A model generated the notes under the pieces. It was not told the DNA's origin and did no database searches. It worked only from the letters and a program-made list of their open reading frames with translations. A DNA stretch of 41,253 nucleotides from an uncultured Clostridia bacterium (GTDB lineage: Bacteria; Bacillota; Clostridia; Christensenellales; Aristaeellaceae). Each line of letters starts with the position of its first letter. The stretch's first letter is position 1. This document shows positions 15,828 through 23,018 of the stretch, piece after piece. A program made the position numbers and the translations under genes. The DNA is taken from the NCBI GenBank assembly GCA_946413245.1, contig CAMKJS010000024.1, forward strand, positions 1 to 41,253, written 5' to 3'.

Positions 15828-17566
15828 GTTCCGCTCCCCTTTTTCCCGGAAGGCGCCGGACTGTCCGTCCGCTGCCGCTCCGCGGCGGCGATCATCTTCT
15901 CCGCGTAATCCCGGCTCGCTTCGGTAATTCCCTCCGCGCCGCTGATCATCCGCGCGACTTCCTCCCGGCGTCCTTCCCGGTCCAGCTCCGTCACCGTGGT
16001 CCGCGTCCGCTCCCCGGACACCTGCTTCTGCACGAGGTATTCGTGCTCCGCCGCGGCCGCGATCTGCGGCAGATGGGTCACGCAGATCACCTGGCAGTAC
16101 CGGGAGATGGCGATCAGCTTTTCCGCGACCACCTGGGCCATTCTCCCGCTGATACCCGTGTCGATTTCGTCGAACACCATGGCGTCCAGGCCGGCCCGCC
16201 CGGCTTCGATGGTTTTCAGCGCAAGCATCAGGCGGCTCAGTTCGCCGCCGGAGGCGATCCTGGCCAGCGGTTTCAGGGGTTCGCCCGGATTCGGAGAAAT
16301 CAGGAACTCCATTTCGTCGTCTCCGGTTTCCCGGGGCATCTGGGGCTTTCTGCCTTCGATTTCCGCAAAGGAGGCTTCGAACCGCGTGCTCCCCATGCCC
16401 AGCTCCGAAAGCTCCCGGCTCATCTGCGCTTCAAACGTGCCGGCCAGCTCCATCCGGGAGGCGCTCAGCGCCCGGGCCGCCTTCCGGTATACGCTCAGCA
16501 GCCGTTTATGCTCCGCCGCCGTCTTGCCGATCTGATCCTCCAGGGCGCACCATTCCGCGTATTCCGCCTCCAGCGTTTTTTCCGCCCGCAGGGCTTCCTC
16601 CTCGCTGCCGTAGCGGCGGATCAGGCGTTTCAGCAGATCCAGCCGGTGCTCAGCCTGTTCGAGGCGGCCTTCCTCGTTCCCCCGCTTTTCCAGCTCCCGG
16701 TGCAGATCGAAGGCGAGCTCTTCCATTTCGTAGTACAGGGTTTTGCTGCGCTCCGCCAGAGCTTCGAGATCGGGATCCTCCGCGTGCAGCGTCAGCAGCG
16801 CGTTCATAGCATCCCGGGCCCGGCCCATGGCGCTGATTTCCTCCTGCCCCTCCGCCAGGGATTCGTACGCCGTGCGCAGGGCCGCCGCGGATTTTTCCGA
16901 GGCGCGGAGCCGCTGGCATTCCAGGGTCAGCTCCTCCGCTTCCCCCGCCCGCGGCTTTGCCTTGCGCAGCGTCTCCAGCTCCGCCTCCAGCAGGCTCATC
17001 CGGTTTTCCCGGTTTTCGTTCTTTTTTACCATCCGGGCGTAGGTCCGGTGGTTCGCCAGAAAGCTTCGGCAGGCTTCCCGCGTGTCGGCCAGCAGCCTCT
17101 GATGCTCCGGTCCGCCCATCCGGTCCAGATAGGAAAGATGCATCGCCGGATCCAGCAGGAAGCGATGGTCGTGCTGCCCGTGGATGTCCATCAGGCAGGG
17201 GGCGAGCTCCCGCAGGAAGCTCAGGGGGATCATCACGCCGCAGACCCGGCAGACATTTTTGCCGGTCCGGCTGATCTCCCGGTAAACCGTAACGGTCCGG
17301 CCGTCATATTCGATGCTTTCCCGCTCCAGCAGCTCCGCGACCTTCTTCTGCTCCGGCACGTCGAACTCTGCTTCCGCGGTGGCTTTGTCGGTCCCGGTCC
17401 GGATCAGGTCCTTTTCCGCCCTGCCGCCGAGAATCAGGTTGACGGCGTCCACGACAATGCTTTTCCCGGCGCCCGTTTCGCCGGAAAGTACATGAAGGCC
17501 CTCGTGGAACCGGATATTCAGCTTTTCAATCAGGGCGATATTGGTGATCGACAGCGACTGAATCAT
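15824..17566 (-). CDS. recN: DNA repair protein RecN
   Basis: A cytosolic SMC-like ATPase that acts early in double-strand break repair. The 580-residue protein has the Walker A GETGAGKS at residues 29-36 and the RecN hallmark LMDIHGQHDH near residue 140. A long coiled-coil middle with many Arg, Glu and Leu follows, then the ABC signature ASGGELSRLML and Walker B with MVFDEIDTGISG. The start is backed by GGGAG seven bases upstream. It follows argR by 18 bases and overlaps the next gene by four, so it is part of a polycistronic mRNA. The argR-recN pairing is the classical Firmicutes order. Confidence 0.98.
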   Translation of the reverse strand: MIQSLSITNIALIEKLNIRFHEGLHVLSGETGAGKSIVVDAVNLILGGRAEKDLIRTGTDKATAEAEFDVPEQKKVAELLERESIEYDGRTVTVYREISRTGKNVCRVCGVMIPLSFLRELAPCLMDIHGQHDHRFLLDPAMHLSYLDRMGGPEHQRLLADTREACRSFLANHRTYARMVKKNENRENRMSLLEAELETLRKAKPRAGEAEELTLECQRLRASEKSAAALRTAYESLAEGQEEISAMGRARDAMNALLTLHAEDPDLEALAERSKTLYYEMEELAFDLHRELEKRGNEEGRLEQAEHRLDLLKRLIRRYGSEEEALRAEKTLEAEYAEWCALEDQIGKTAAEHKRLLSVYRKAARALSASRMELAGTFEAQMSRELSELGMGSTRFEASFAEIEGRKPQMPRETGDDEMEFLISPNPGEPLKPLARIASGGELSRLMLALKTIEAGRAGLDAMVFDEIDTGISGRMAQVVAEKLIAISRYCQVICVTHLPQIAAAAEHEYLVQKQVSGERTRTTVTELDREGRREEVARMISGAEGITEASRDYAEKMIAAAERQRTDSPAPSGKKGSGT

Positions 17567-17584
17567 GCGGCGCTCCCGTCCTTC

Positions 17585-18049
17585 TTATTCCCGTTCCGTT
17601 CCGCCCGCGAAACGGACGATCCGCTCCGCGGTCTCCCCGGCGTATTCCGCGTCCCGCACCACGATCAGCACGGTGTTGTCCCCCGCGATGGTTCCGAGGA
17701 TCTCGGGCCAGTCCAGGGTATCGATGGCCTCGGCGGCGACATTCGCGGACCCGCTGAGGGTTTTCATCACCACCAGGTTGCCGGCGTGGTCCGCGCTCAC
17801 CATGCTGTCCGAAAGAATCCGCATCATCCGTTCGGTGATGGAGATTTCCCGCTTCTCCGGTTCGGCATAGCGGTATCCGCCGCCGTCCGCCGCGACCTTC
17901 ATCAGCTGCAGTTCCTTGATATCCCGGGATACGGTGGCCTGGGTCACCTTATGTCCCCGAGCCCGCAGCTCCCGCACCAGATCCTCCTGCGTGTTGATAT
18001 CCTTCATCTGGATAATTTGCAGAAGAAGCTTCTGCCGATCGTTCTTCAT
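17585..18049 (-). CDS. argR: Arginine repressor ArgR
   Basis: A hexameric, arginine-responsive regulator of arginine metabolism genes; 154 residues, the usual length. The N-terminal winged helix contains TQEDLVRELRARGHKVTQAT and VSRDIKELQL, the recognition region. The C-terminal oligomerisation and arginine-binding domain carries VSADHAGNLVVMKTLSGSA and the GTIAGDNTVLIV segment with the ligand-binding aspartate. AAAGGAG lies six bases before the ATG. It lies between nadK and recN in one operon whose promoter is preceded by two ARG-box-like sites, which suggests it represses or tunes its own operon. Certain as to family. Confidence 0.98.
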   Translation of the reverse strand: MKNDRQKLLLQIIQMKDINTQEDLVRELRARGHKVTQATVSRDIKELQLMKVAADGGGYRYAEPEKREISITERMMRILSDSMVSADHAGNLVVMKTLSGSANVAAEAIDTLDWPEILGTIAGDNTVLIVVRDAEYAGETAERIVRFAGGTERE

Positions 18050-18103
18050 GCCGGTCTCCTTTCTGGTGTGGTCGTCATTTCGCGGTTGCCTGTCCGCGGC
18101 CGT

Positions 18104-18925
18104 CTATTCGTGGTTGCTTCCCCATTCGGTCAGCTTCGTCCGCATCAGATGGAAAAACCGGTAATCCCGCAGGCGCAGCAGCCGCATTTTCCGTTCCGTT
18201 CCGCTGATGGTTACGGCGTCGCCGCTTTCCAGCATGCCCCGGCTCCGCCCGTCGATCTGCAGCTCCGCCGACTGGGACCGATCCTCCCGCAGCCGGAGCC
18301 GGATCACGGATTTCCCGGAGATGATAGTCGGACAGTGATGAAGGCTGTGGGCGCATACCGGCGTAATAATCATGCAGTTCATACTGGGTTCCACGATGGG
18401 GCCGCCGGCGGAAAGGGAATACCCGGTGGACCCCGTCGGGGTGGCGACGATGAGACCGTCGGCGGTATAGATGTCCTGCAGCTCCCCGTTGACGTGGGAT
18501 TCCACCCGGATCAGCCGCGCGAAACCTCCTCTGGTGACCACCGCGTCGTTCAGCGCGAAGAACTCCTCCTCCGTCTTTTCGTTGCATACCCGCAGGAGAC
18601 TTCTCTCCTCCGTCCGGAAGCGGCCCTCGAACAGCGCGGTCAGGGCTTCTTCCAGCCCCCGGGGGTCCTCCTCGGTCAGAAAGCCCACCGTGCCCAGGTT
18701 GAAGCCCAGCAGCGGGCAGTTCTCCCGGATCGCCAGCCCGGCGCCGGACAGCAGGGTTCCGTCCCCACCGAAGGTCAGAATCAGATCCGGATGCTCCCCG
18801 GATTCCTCCGACAGCGGATTAAAAACGGATACGCCCCGTTCCCGCAGGAATACCGCCGCCTTTTCCGCGGCTTCCGCGGCGTCCGCGCGGCGGGAATGGC
18901 AGACCAGGCCGACTTTCGAAAACAA
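18104..18925 (-). CDS. nadK: NAD kinase
   Basis: Phosphorylates NAD to NADP, in the cytosol. The 273-residue product has the GGDGT motif at residues 53-57 and the NE/D motif in FALNDAVVTRG. It also has the strongly conserved ADGLIVATPTGSTGYSLSAG and a C-terminal LQIDGRSR segment. Translation appears to begin at TTG (18925), with GGAGGG six bases upstream; no ATG fits. A promoter with an extended -10 lies about 35-60 bases upstream, so nadK opens a new transcription unit that runs through argR and recN. The order tlyA-nadK-argR-recN is classical for Firmicutes. Confidence 0.97.
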   Translation of the reverse strand: MFSKVGLVCHSRRADAAEAAEKAAVFLRERGVSVFNPLSEESGEHPDLILTFGGDGTLLSGAGLAIRENCPLLGFNLGTVGFLTEEDPRGLEEALTALFEGRFRTEERSLLRVCNEKTEEEFFALNDAVVTRGGFARLIRVESHVNGELQDIYTADGLIVATPTGSTGYSLSAGGPIVEPSMNCMIITPVCAHSLHHCPTIISGKSVIRLRLREDRSQSAELQIDGRSRGMLESGDAVTISGTERKMRLLRLRDYRFFHLMRTKLTEWGSNHE

Positions 18926-18957
18926 GCTGAACCCTCCAAAGCAAACGATTCAGTCAA

Positions 18958-18986
18958 ATCCTATCACAACAAATGCGCTGTTTCAA
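18958..18986 (-). promoter_or_regulatory. Promoter of the nadK-argR-recN operon
   Basis: On the minus strand TTGAAA (18981-18986) and TAGGAT (18958-18963) are 17 bases apart, and TGA before the -10 makes an extended -10. It lies in the only sizeable gap between tlyA and recN. Confidence 0.75.
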
Positions 18987-18991
18987 TCTGT

Positions 18992-19030
18992 TTTGCATAA
19001 AAATTCAGTTCTTATGCATATCCTGAGTTC
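18992..19030 (-). promoter_or_regulatory. Tandem ARG-box-like sites (putative ArgR operator)
   Basis: Plus-strand 18992-19009 reads TTTGCATAAAAATTCAGT, matching the ARG box consensus TNTGAATWWWWATTCANW at every defined position except one (C for A). A second half-site, TATGCAT, starts at 19013, exactly 21 bases on, the known spacing of paired ARG boxes; its other half is degenerate. The pair spans the tlyA stop codon and ends five bases upstream of the nadK-argR-recN -35. Regulation by ArgR is inference from site and position. Confidence 0.6.
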
Positions 19031-19835
19031 CCATCCGCTCGTGGGCTTCCTTCACCACCCGCCGGATTTCCGCGTCGTCCACGGCGGGAAGGCCTTCCGC
19101 AGCCTTCCGGATCTCCGCGAGGAACTCGATATTCCCCTCGGGTCCGGTAATGGGAGAATAATCCAGACCGCGCATGCTCCATCCCAGGGTTTCGACGAAA
19201 TCCCGGATTCCCGCCACGACGCTTTCGTGCACAGCCGGATCCCGGACCACGCCCTTCTTGCCCACCTGCTCCCGGCCGGCCTCGAACTGGGGTTTGATCA
19301 GCGTGTAAAAAACGCCGTCCTCTCCCATGGTTGCCATGGCGGCCGGCAGAATCAGGCGGATGGAAATGAAGCTCACGTCCATCACGGTCACGGAGGGAAG
19401 CGGATCGAACTGCTCCCGGGTCAGATAGCGGGCGTTGGTCCTTTCCATTACCGTCACGCGGGGATCGTTGCGCAGCTTCCAGTCCAGCTGTCCGTAGCCC
19501 ACGTCGACGGAATACACGCGCTTCGCGCCGCTGCGCAGGCACACGTCGGTAAAGCCGCCGGTGCTGGCGCCCAGATCCATCACCACCCGGTCCCGCAGGT
19601 CCGCGTTAAAGACCCGGATGGCCTTTTCCAGCTTCAGACCTCCGCGGCTGACGTATTCCAGGGCCTGGCCGCGCACGGTCAGCGGCTCGTCGCGCCGGAC
19701 CGGATCGGAAGCCTTCCGGATTGGATTCTCTCCCCGGTAAACCAGGCCGGCCATGATCGCGGCCTGGGCCTTTTCCCGGCTGGCACACAGGCCCCGGTTC
19801 ACCAGGGCGACGTCCGCCCGTTCCTTATCGCTCAT
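19005..19835 (-). CDS. tlyA: TlyA family 2'-O-methyltransferase
   Basis: An S4-domain plus FtsJ-like methyltransferase (276 residues), often annotated hemolysin. Characterised members 2'-O-methylate rRNA. The N-terminal S4 domain covers about residues 1-60 (RADVALVNRGLCASREKAQA). The SAM-binding motif is VVMDLGASTGGFTDVCLRSG. The catalytic lysines and acidic residues fall in RGGLKLEKAI, VMDVSFISI and LIKPQFEAGRE. It starts six bases after dxs, with AAAGGATG overlapping the dxs stop. Whether this protein modifies 16S rRNA, 23S rRNA or both cannot be told. Its stop lies inside a putative ArgR operator. Confidence 0.95.
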   Translation of the reverse strand: MSDKERADVALVNRGLCASREKAQAAIMAGLVYRGENPIRKASDPVRRDEPLTVRGQALEYVSRGGLKLEKAIRVFNADLRDRVVMDLGASTGGFTDVCLRSGAKRVYSVDVGYGQLDWKLRNDPRVTVMERTNARYLTREQFDPLPSVTVMDVSFISIRLILPAAMATMGEDGVFYTLIKPQFEAGREQVGKKGVVRDPAVHESVVAGIRDFVETLGWSMRGLDYSPITGPEGNIEFLAEIRKAAEGLPAVDDAEIRRVVKEAHERMGTQDMHKN

Positions 19836-19841
19836 ACTGTT

Positions 19842-21743
19842 TCATCCTTTGATCCGCATTTCCTTTTTCACTTGCCGGCAGGGGAAGAATTTCAGAATCC
19901 GTTCCCGGATCTGCGGAGCCGTCAGCCCCGCCTCCTGCATCAGGCGCTCGTGATCCCCGTGGGGAATGAACCGGTCGTCGATGGCGAAGCAGAGCGCCGG
20001 TTCGGTCCACCCGTGCTTTCTGCATTCCCCGGTCACGTATTCGCCGAATCCGCCGGTCAGCATATGCTCCTCCAGCGTAAACACGGTCCGGTCCGGCCCT
20101 ATGGCGGCCAGGACCTCAGTATCCAGCGGCTTGACGGTGGAGCAGTTCCAGACCTCCGCCTCAAGCCCGTCCTCCAGCAGCAGCTTCCGCGTATCCAGCG
20201 CGCGCTTCACCATGCTGCCGGCAGCCAGCAGCGTCAGATCCTTTCCTTCCCGGATCCGATTCCATTTTCCATCCTGGAATTCTTCCGGTATTCCTTCCCG
20301 GCCCTCCAGCGGAGCGCCGGATTTGGCGTAGCGGATCACGCAGGGGCCGTCCCGGGTCAGCGTCCAGCGAAGCATGGCCGCCAGCTCCTCCGAATCGCAG
20401 GGAGCCAGCACCGTCATGCCCGGCACGGGAAGGGTCTCGGCGAAGTCGAACACCCCGTGGTGCGTCTGCCCGTCCTCCCCGCCGATACCGCTGCGGTCCA
20501 GGAGGAAGGTGACGGACAGCTTCTGCATGCTCACGTCATGAATCATCTGGTCATAGCAGCGCTGGAAAAAGCTGGAGTATACGGCCAGGTACGGCCGCAT
20601 GCCTCCGGCCGCCAGCCCCGCGGCCATGGTCGCCGCGTGCTCCTCGGTGATGCCGGTGTCCAGAAGCCGATCCGGGTACTTCTCCGCGTAATGATCCAGG
20701 CCGGTGCCCAGCTTCATCGCGGCGGTGATGGCCACGATCCGGTCGTCCTTTTCGGTCATCTCCGCCAGGGTGTTCGCCATCACATGGCCGCAGGAAGGCC
20801 GGTTCGGCATCTCGATCCGGTCTCCGGTTTCCACGTAGAACGGCGGAGTCCCGTGGAAGGCTTCCGGCCGCTCCTCCGCCTTGTCGTAGCCGAAACCTTT
20901 TTTCGTCAGCACGTGGATCACGCAGGGCCCCCGGTGGGCCTTCGCCTGGGTCAGCGTCTGCTCCAGGCTTTCCAGGTCGTGACCGTTGATGGGTCCGAAG
21001 TATTCGAAGCCCAGCGCCTCGAAGAAGCCCGTGTCCCCGTCCCGGACCAGGACGGTTTTCAGCAGTTTCTTGGTGCCGTGGATGATCCGGTACAGGGGTT
21101 TGCCTACCACCGGAATCTGGCTCAGATGGCGCACGCGTCTCTTGGCCCGCTGCCACCCGGCGCTGATCCGCAGTCGGGTCAGATAAGCGGACAGCGCGCC
21201 TACGTTGGGCGCGATGCTCATTTCGTTGTCGTTGAGAATCACCATGAGTTTCGTTTTGCTGTTGCCGGCGTCGTTCAGGGCTTCGTAGCACATGCCCCCT
21301 GTCAGGGCGCCGTCTCCCACCACCGCCACCACGTCGTAGCTTTCCTTCCGGTAGTCCCGGGCCCGGGCAAGCCCCAGGGCAGCGGAAATCGCCGTGCTGG
21401 CATGCCCGGTTTCAAAACAGTCGTAGACGCTCTCGTCCCGCTTCGGAAAGCCGGAGATTCCGCCGTATTCCCGCAGCGTGTGGAAGCGTTCCATTCTGCC
21501 CGTGACCATTTTATGCACGTAGCTCTGATGGCCCACGTCGAAAATGATCTTGTCCTCCGGCAGATCGAAGATCCGGTGCAGCGCCAGGGTCAGCTCCACG
21601 ATGCCGAGATTGGAGGCGAGATGGCCGCCGTTGTGCGATACCGTCCGGATCAGCTCTCCGCGGATTTCGTCCGCCAGAATATTCAGTTCTTCCCTGTTCA
21701 GCTTTTTCAGATCCCCGGGTGAATGAATCTTCTCCAACAGCAT
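19842..21743 (-). CDS. dxs: 1-deoxy-D-xylulose-5-phosphate synthase
   Basis: Condenses pyruvate and glyceraldehyde 3-phosphate to DXP, the entry step of the MEP isoprenoid pathway and a precursor source for thiamine and pyridoxal. It is 633 residues, the normal length. Motifs are SHNGGHLASNLGIVELT near the N-terminus and the thiamine-diphosphate motif VGDGALTGGMCYEALNDAGN. DRSGIGGEDGQTHHGVFD and ITEEHAATMAAGLA lie in the transketolase-like central domain. GAGGAT lies six bases before the start. It sits between ddl and tlyA. The xseA, xseB and ispA genes that often precede dxs in Firmicutes are missing here and replaced by cell-wall genes. Confidence 0.97.
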   Translation of the reverse strand: MLLEKIHSPGDLKKLNREELNILADEIRGELIRTVSHNGGHLASNLGIVELTLALHRIFDLPEDKIIFDVGHQSYVHKMVTGRMERFHTLREYGGISGFPKRDESVYDCFETGHASTAISAALGLARARDYRKESYDVVAVVGDGALTGGMCYEALNDAGNSKTKLMVILNDNEMSIAPNVGALSAYLTRLRISAGWQRAKRRVRHLSQIPVVGKPLYRIIHGTKKLLKTVLVRDGDTGFFEALGFEYFGPINGHDLESLEQTLTQAKAHRGPCVIHVLTKKGFGYDKAEERPEAFHGTPPFYVETGDRIEMPNRPSCGHVMANTLAEMTEKDDRIVAITAAMKLGTGLDHYAEKYPDRLLDTGITEEHAATMAAGLAAGGMRPYLAVYSSFFQRCYDQMIHDVSMQKLSVTFLLDRSGIGGEDGQTHHGVFDFAETLPVPGMTVLAPCDSEELAAMLRWTLTRDGPCVIRYAKSGAPLEGREGIPEEFQDGKWNRIREGKDLTLLAAGSMVKRALDTRKLLLEDGLEAEVWNCSTVKPLDTEVLAAIGPDRTVFTLEEHMLTGGFGEYVTGECRKHGWTEPALCFAIDDRFIPHGDHERLMQEAGLTAPQIRERILKFFPCRQVKKEMRIKG

Positions 21744-21760
21744 GTTTCTATCCTCACGGT

Positions 21761-21777
21761 ATCCCCGGAACGGGGAT
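21761..21777 (-). promoter_or_regulatory. Intercistronic hairpin between ddl and dxs
   Basis: ATCCCCG-GAA-CGGGGAT is a perfect seven-pair stem three bases past the ddl stop and some 20 bases before the dxs start. There is no T-run, so it is more likely an RNA processing or stability element than a terminator. Confidence 0.35.
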
Positions 21778-21780
21778 GGA

Positions 21781-23007
21781 TTAGGCGCCGAATTTCGCGC
21801 CGCCCTTGCTTCCCTTGGATCCCTTTGCGCCTTTGGCGCCCACCGCGGCGTTCTTCAGGATGTCGCTGGTGAACGCGTAGTTGGCGGCGTTCCGGTCGTC
21901 CCGGGCCTTCTCCGCGTTCTCCACCATCCGGTCGATCAGGTTCCGGTAGGAGATTCCCGCGCTTTCCCACAGGTAGAAGGCCAGACTGCCGGGAATCGTG
22001 TTGATCTCGGTAATATAGATCTGATTGGAGGCCTTGTCGAACATATAGTCGATCCGCACCACGCCCTTGCAGTCCATCATCCGGAAAATCCGGACGCTCA
22101 GGTCCTGGATCTCGTCCCGCAGTTCGTCCTCGATGGGCGCCGGAAGCACCCGGTGCAGGCTGGCCATGCCCTTGCTCCCGCCGCTGGCCAGGTATTTTTC
22201 GCTGAAATCCAGGAACTGGTCGTTGGTAATGGGCATTTCGATCGGAGAGGCCTGCACGTCGTCGTCGTATCCCAATACGCTGCAGTTCAGCTCGATGGGA
22301 TGGTCGAGACCCTTTTCCACCAGCACCCGCCGGTCGTACTCGAAGGCCAGCTCCAGGCTGTCCCGCAGGGATTCCGCGTCGTCCGCGCGGCTCACGCCGA
22401 TGCTGGAGCCCAGATTGGCCGGCTTCACGAACACCGGATAGCCCAGCTCCCCGGCCGCTTTCGCGATCACGCCCTCCGGATCCTTTTCGAATTCGGTCCG
22501 GGTAAAGCTCACCCCCGGAAGCACCGGGAGATCCGCGCCGAGGAAAAACTGCTTCATCAGGATCTTGTCCATGCCCAGCGCGCTGGAAGCAATGCCCGGC
22601 GAGGTGTACGGGAGATTCGCCAGCTCCAGCATGCCCTGCAGGGATCCGTCCTCCCCGTTCAGGCCGTGCATCACGACCACGAACACGTCCACCCGGGCCG
22701 CGATCTCCAGCTTCGTTTTTTCGAAAAGGCCGCCGGTTTTCTTCACCGTCAGCAGCGCCCCGGAGCCGGAGGTCATATCCAGAAACACCTTCCGGACGCC
22801 GTCCTGCTCTCCCCGGAAGGGCTGATAGGTTTTCAGCTCGGTCAGCTTCTCCCCGGTGAACCAGGTGCCGTGTTCGTCGATGTATACCGGGATCACGTCA
22901 TACTTTTCCCGGTCCGCATACCGCATCAGCTGCAACGCGCTGATTATGGCCACTTCCCGCTCGCAGCTCCGGCTGCCGAAAATGACCCCCAGCTGTTTCT
23001 TGCCCAT
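21781..23007 (-). CDS. ddl: D-alanine--D-alanine ligase with basic Gly/Lys/Ala tail
   Basis: An ATP-grasp enzyme that joins two D-alanines for the peptidoglycan stem peptide, in the cytosol. It is 408 residues from ATG at 23007, which has GGGAAGG upstream; an alternative ATG at 23022 overlaps the murF stop as ATGA. Motifs are FGSRSCEREVAIISAL (N-terminal domain), VMHGLNGEDGSLQGMLE, the GSSIGVSR nucleotide loop, an omega-loop containing SEKYL, and ITEINTIPGSLAFYLWE. The last 20 or so residues are a low-complexity run of Gly, Ala, Lys and Ser not found in the family core. The gene is longer than typical (about 310-370 residues), partly for this reason. It is translationally linked to the murF homologue before it. 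Confidence 0.94.
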   Translation of the reverse strand: MGKKQLGVIFGSRSCEREVAIISALQLMRYADREKYDVIPVYIDEHGTWFTGEKLTELKTYQPFRGEQDGVRKVFLDMTSGSGALLTVKKTGGLFEKTKLEIAARVDVFVVVMHGLNGEDGSLQGMLELANLPYTSPGIASSALGMDKILMKQFFLGADLPVLPGVSFTRTEFEKDPEGVIAKAAGELGYPVFVKPANLGSSIGVSRADDAESLRDSLELAFEYDRRVLVEKGLDHPIELNCSVLGYDDDVQASPIEMPITNDQFLDFSEKYLASGGSKGMASLHRVLPAPIEDELRDEIQDLSVRIFRMMDCKGVVRIDYMFDKASNQIYITEINTIPGSLAFYLWESAGISYRNLIDRMVENAEKARDDRNAANYAFTSDILKNAAVGAKGAKGSKGSKGGAKFGA

Positions 23008-23018
23008 CGTACCTTCCC

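Noticed and set aside
16043-19000. A 985-codon plus-strand frame across recN, argR and nadK
   Set aside because: It spans three certain genes on the other strand and reads as low-complexity Arg/Pro/Gln/His-rich shadow protein.
21781-23007. Vancomycin-type D-Ala-D-Ser or D-Lac ligase
   Set aside because: The EKY-type omega-loop does not decide between D-Ala and D-Ser, and no vanT, vanX or vanRS-like gene is nearby; ordinary Ddl is simpler.
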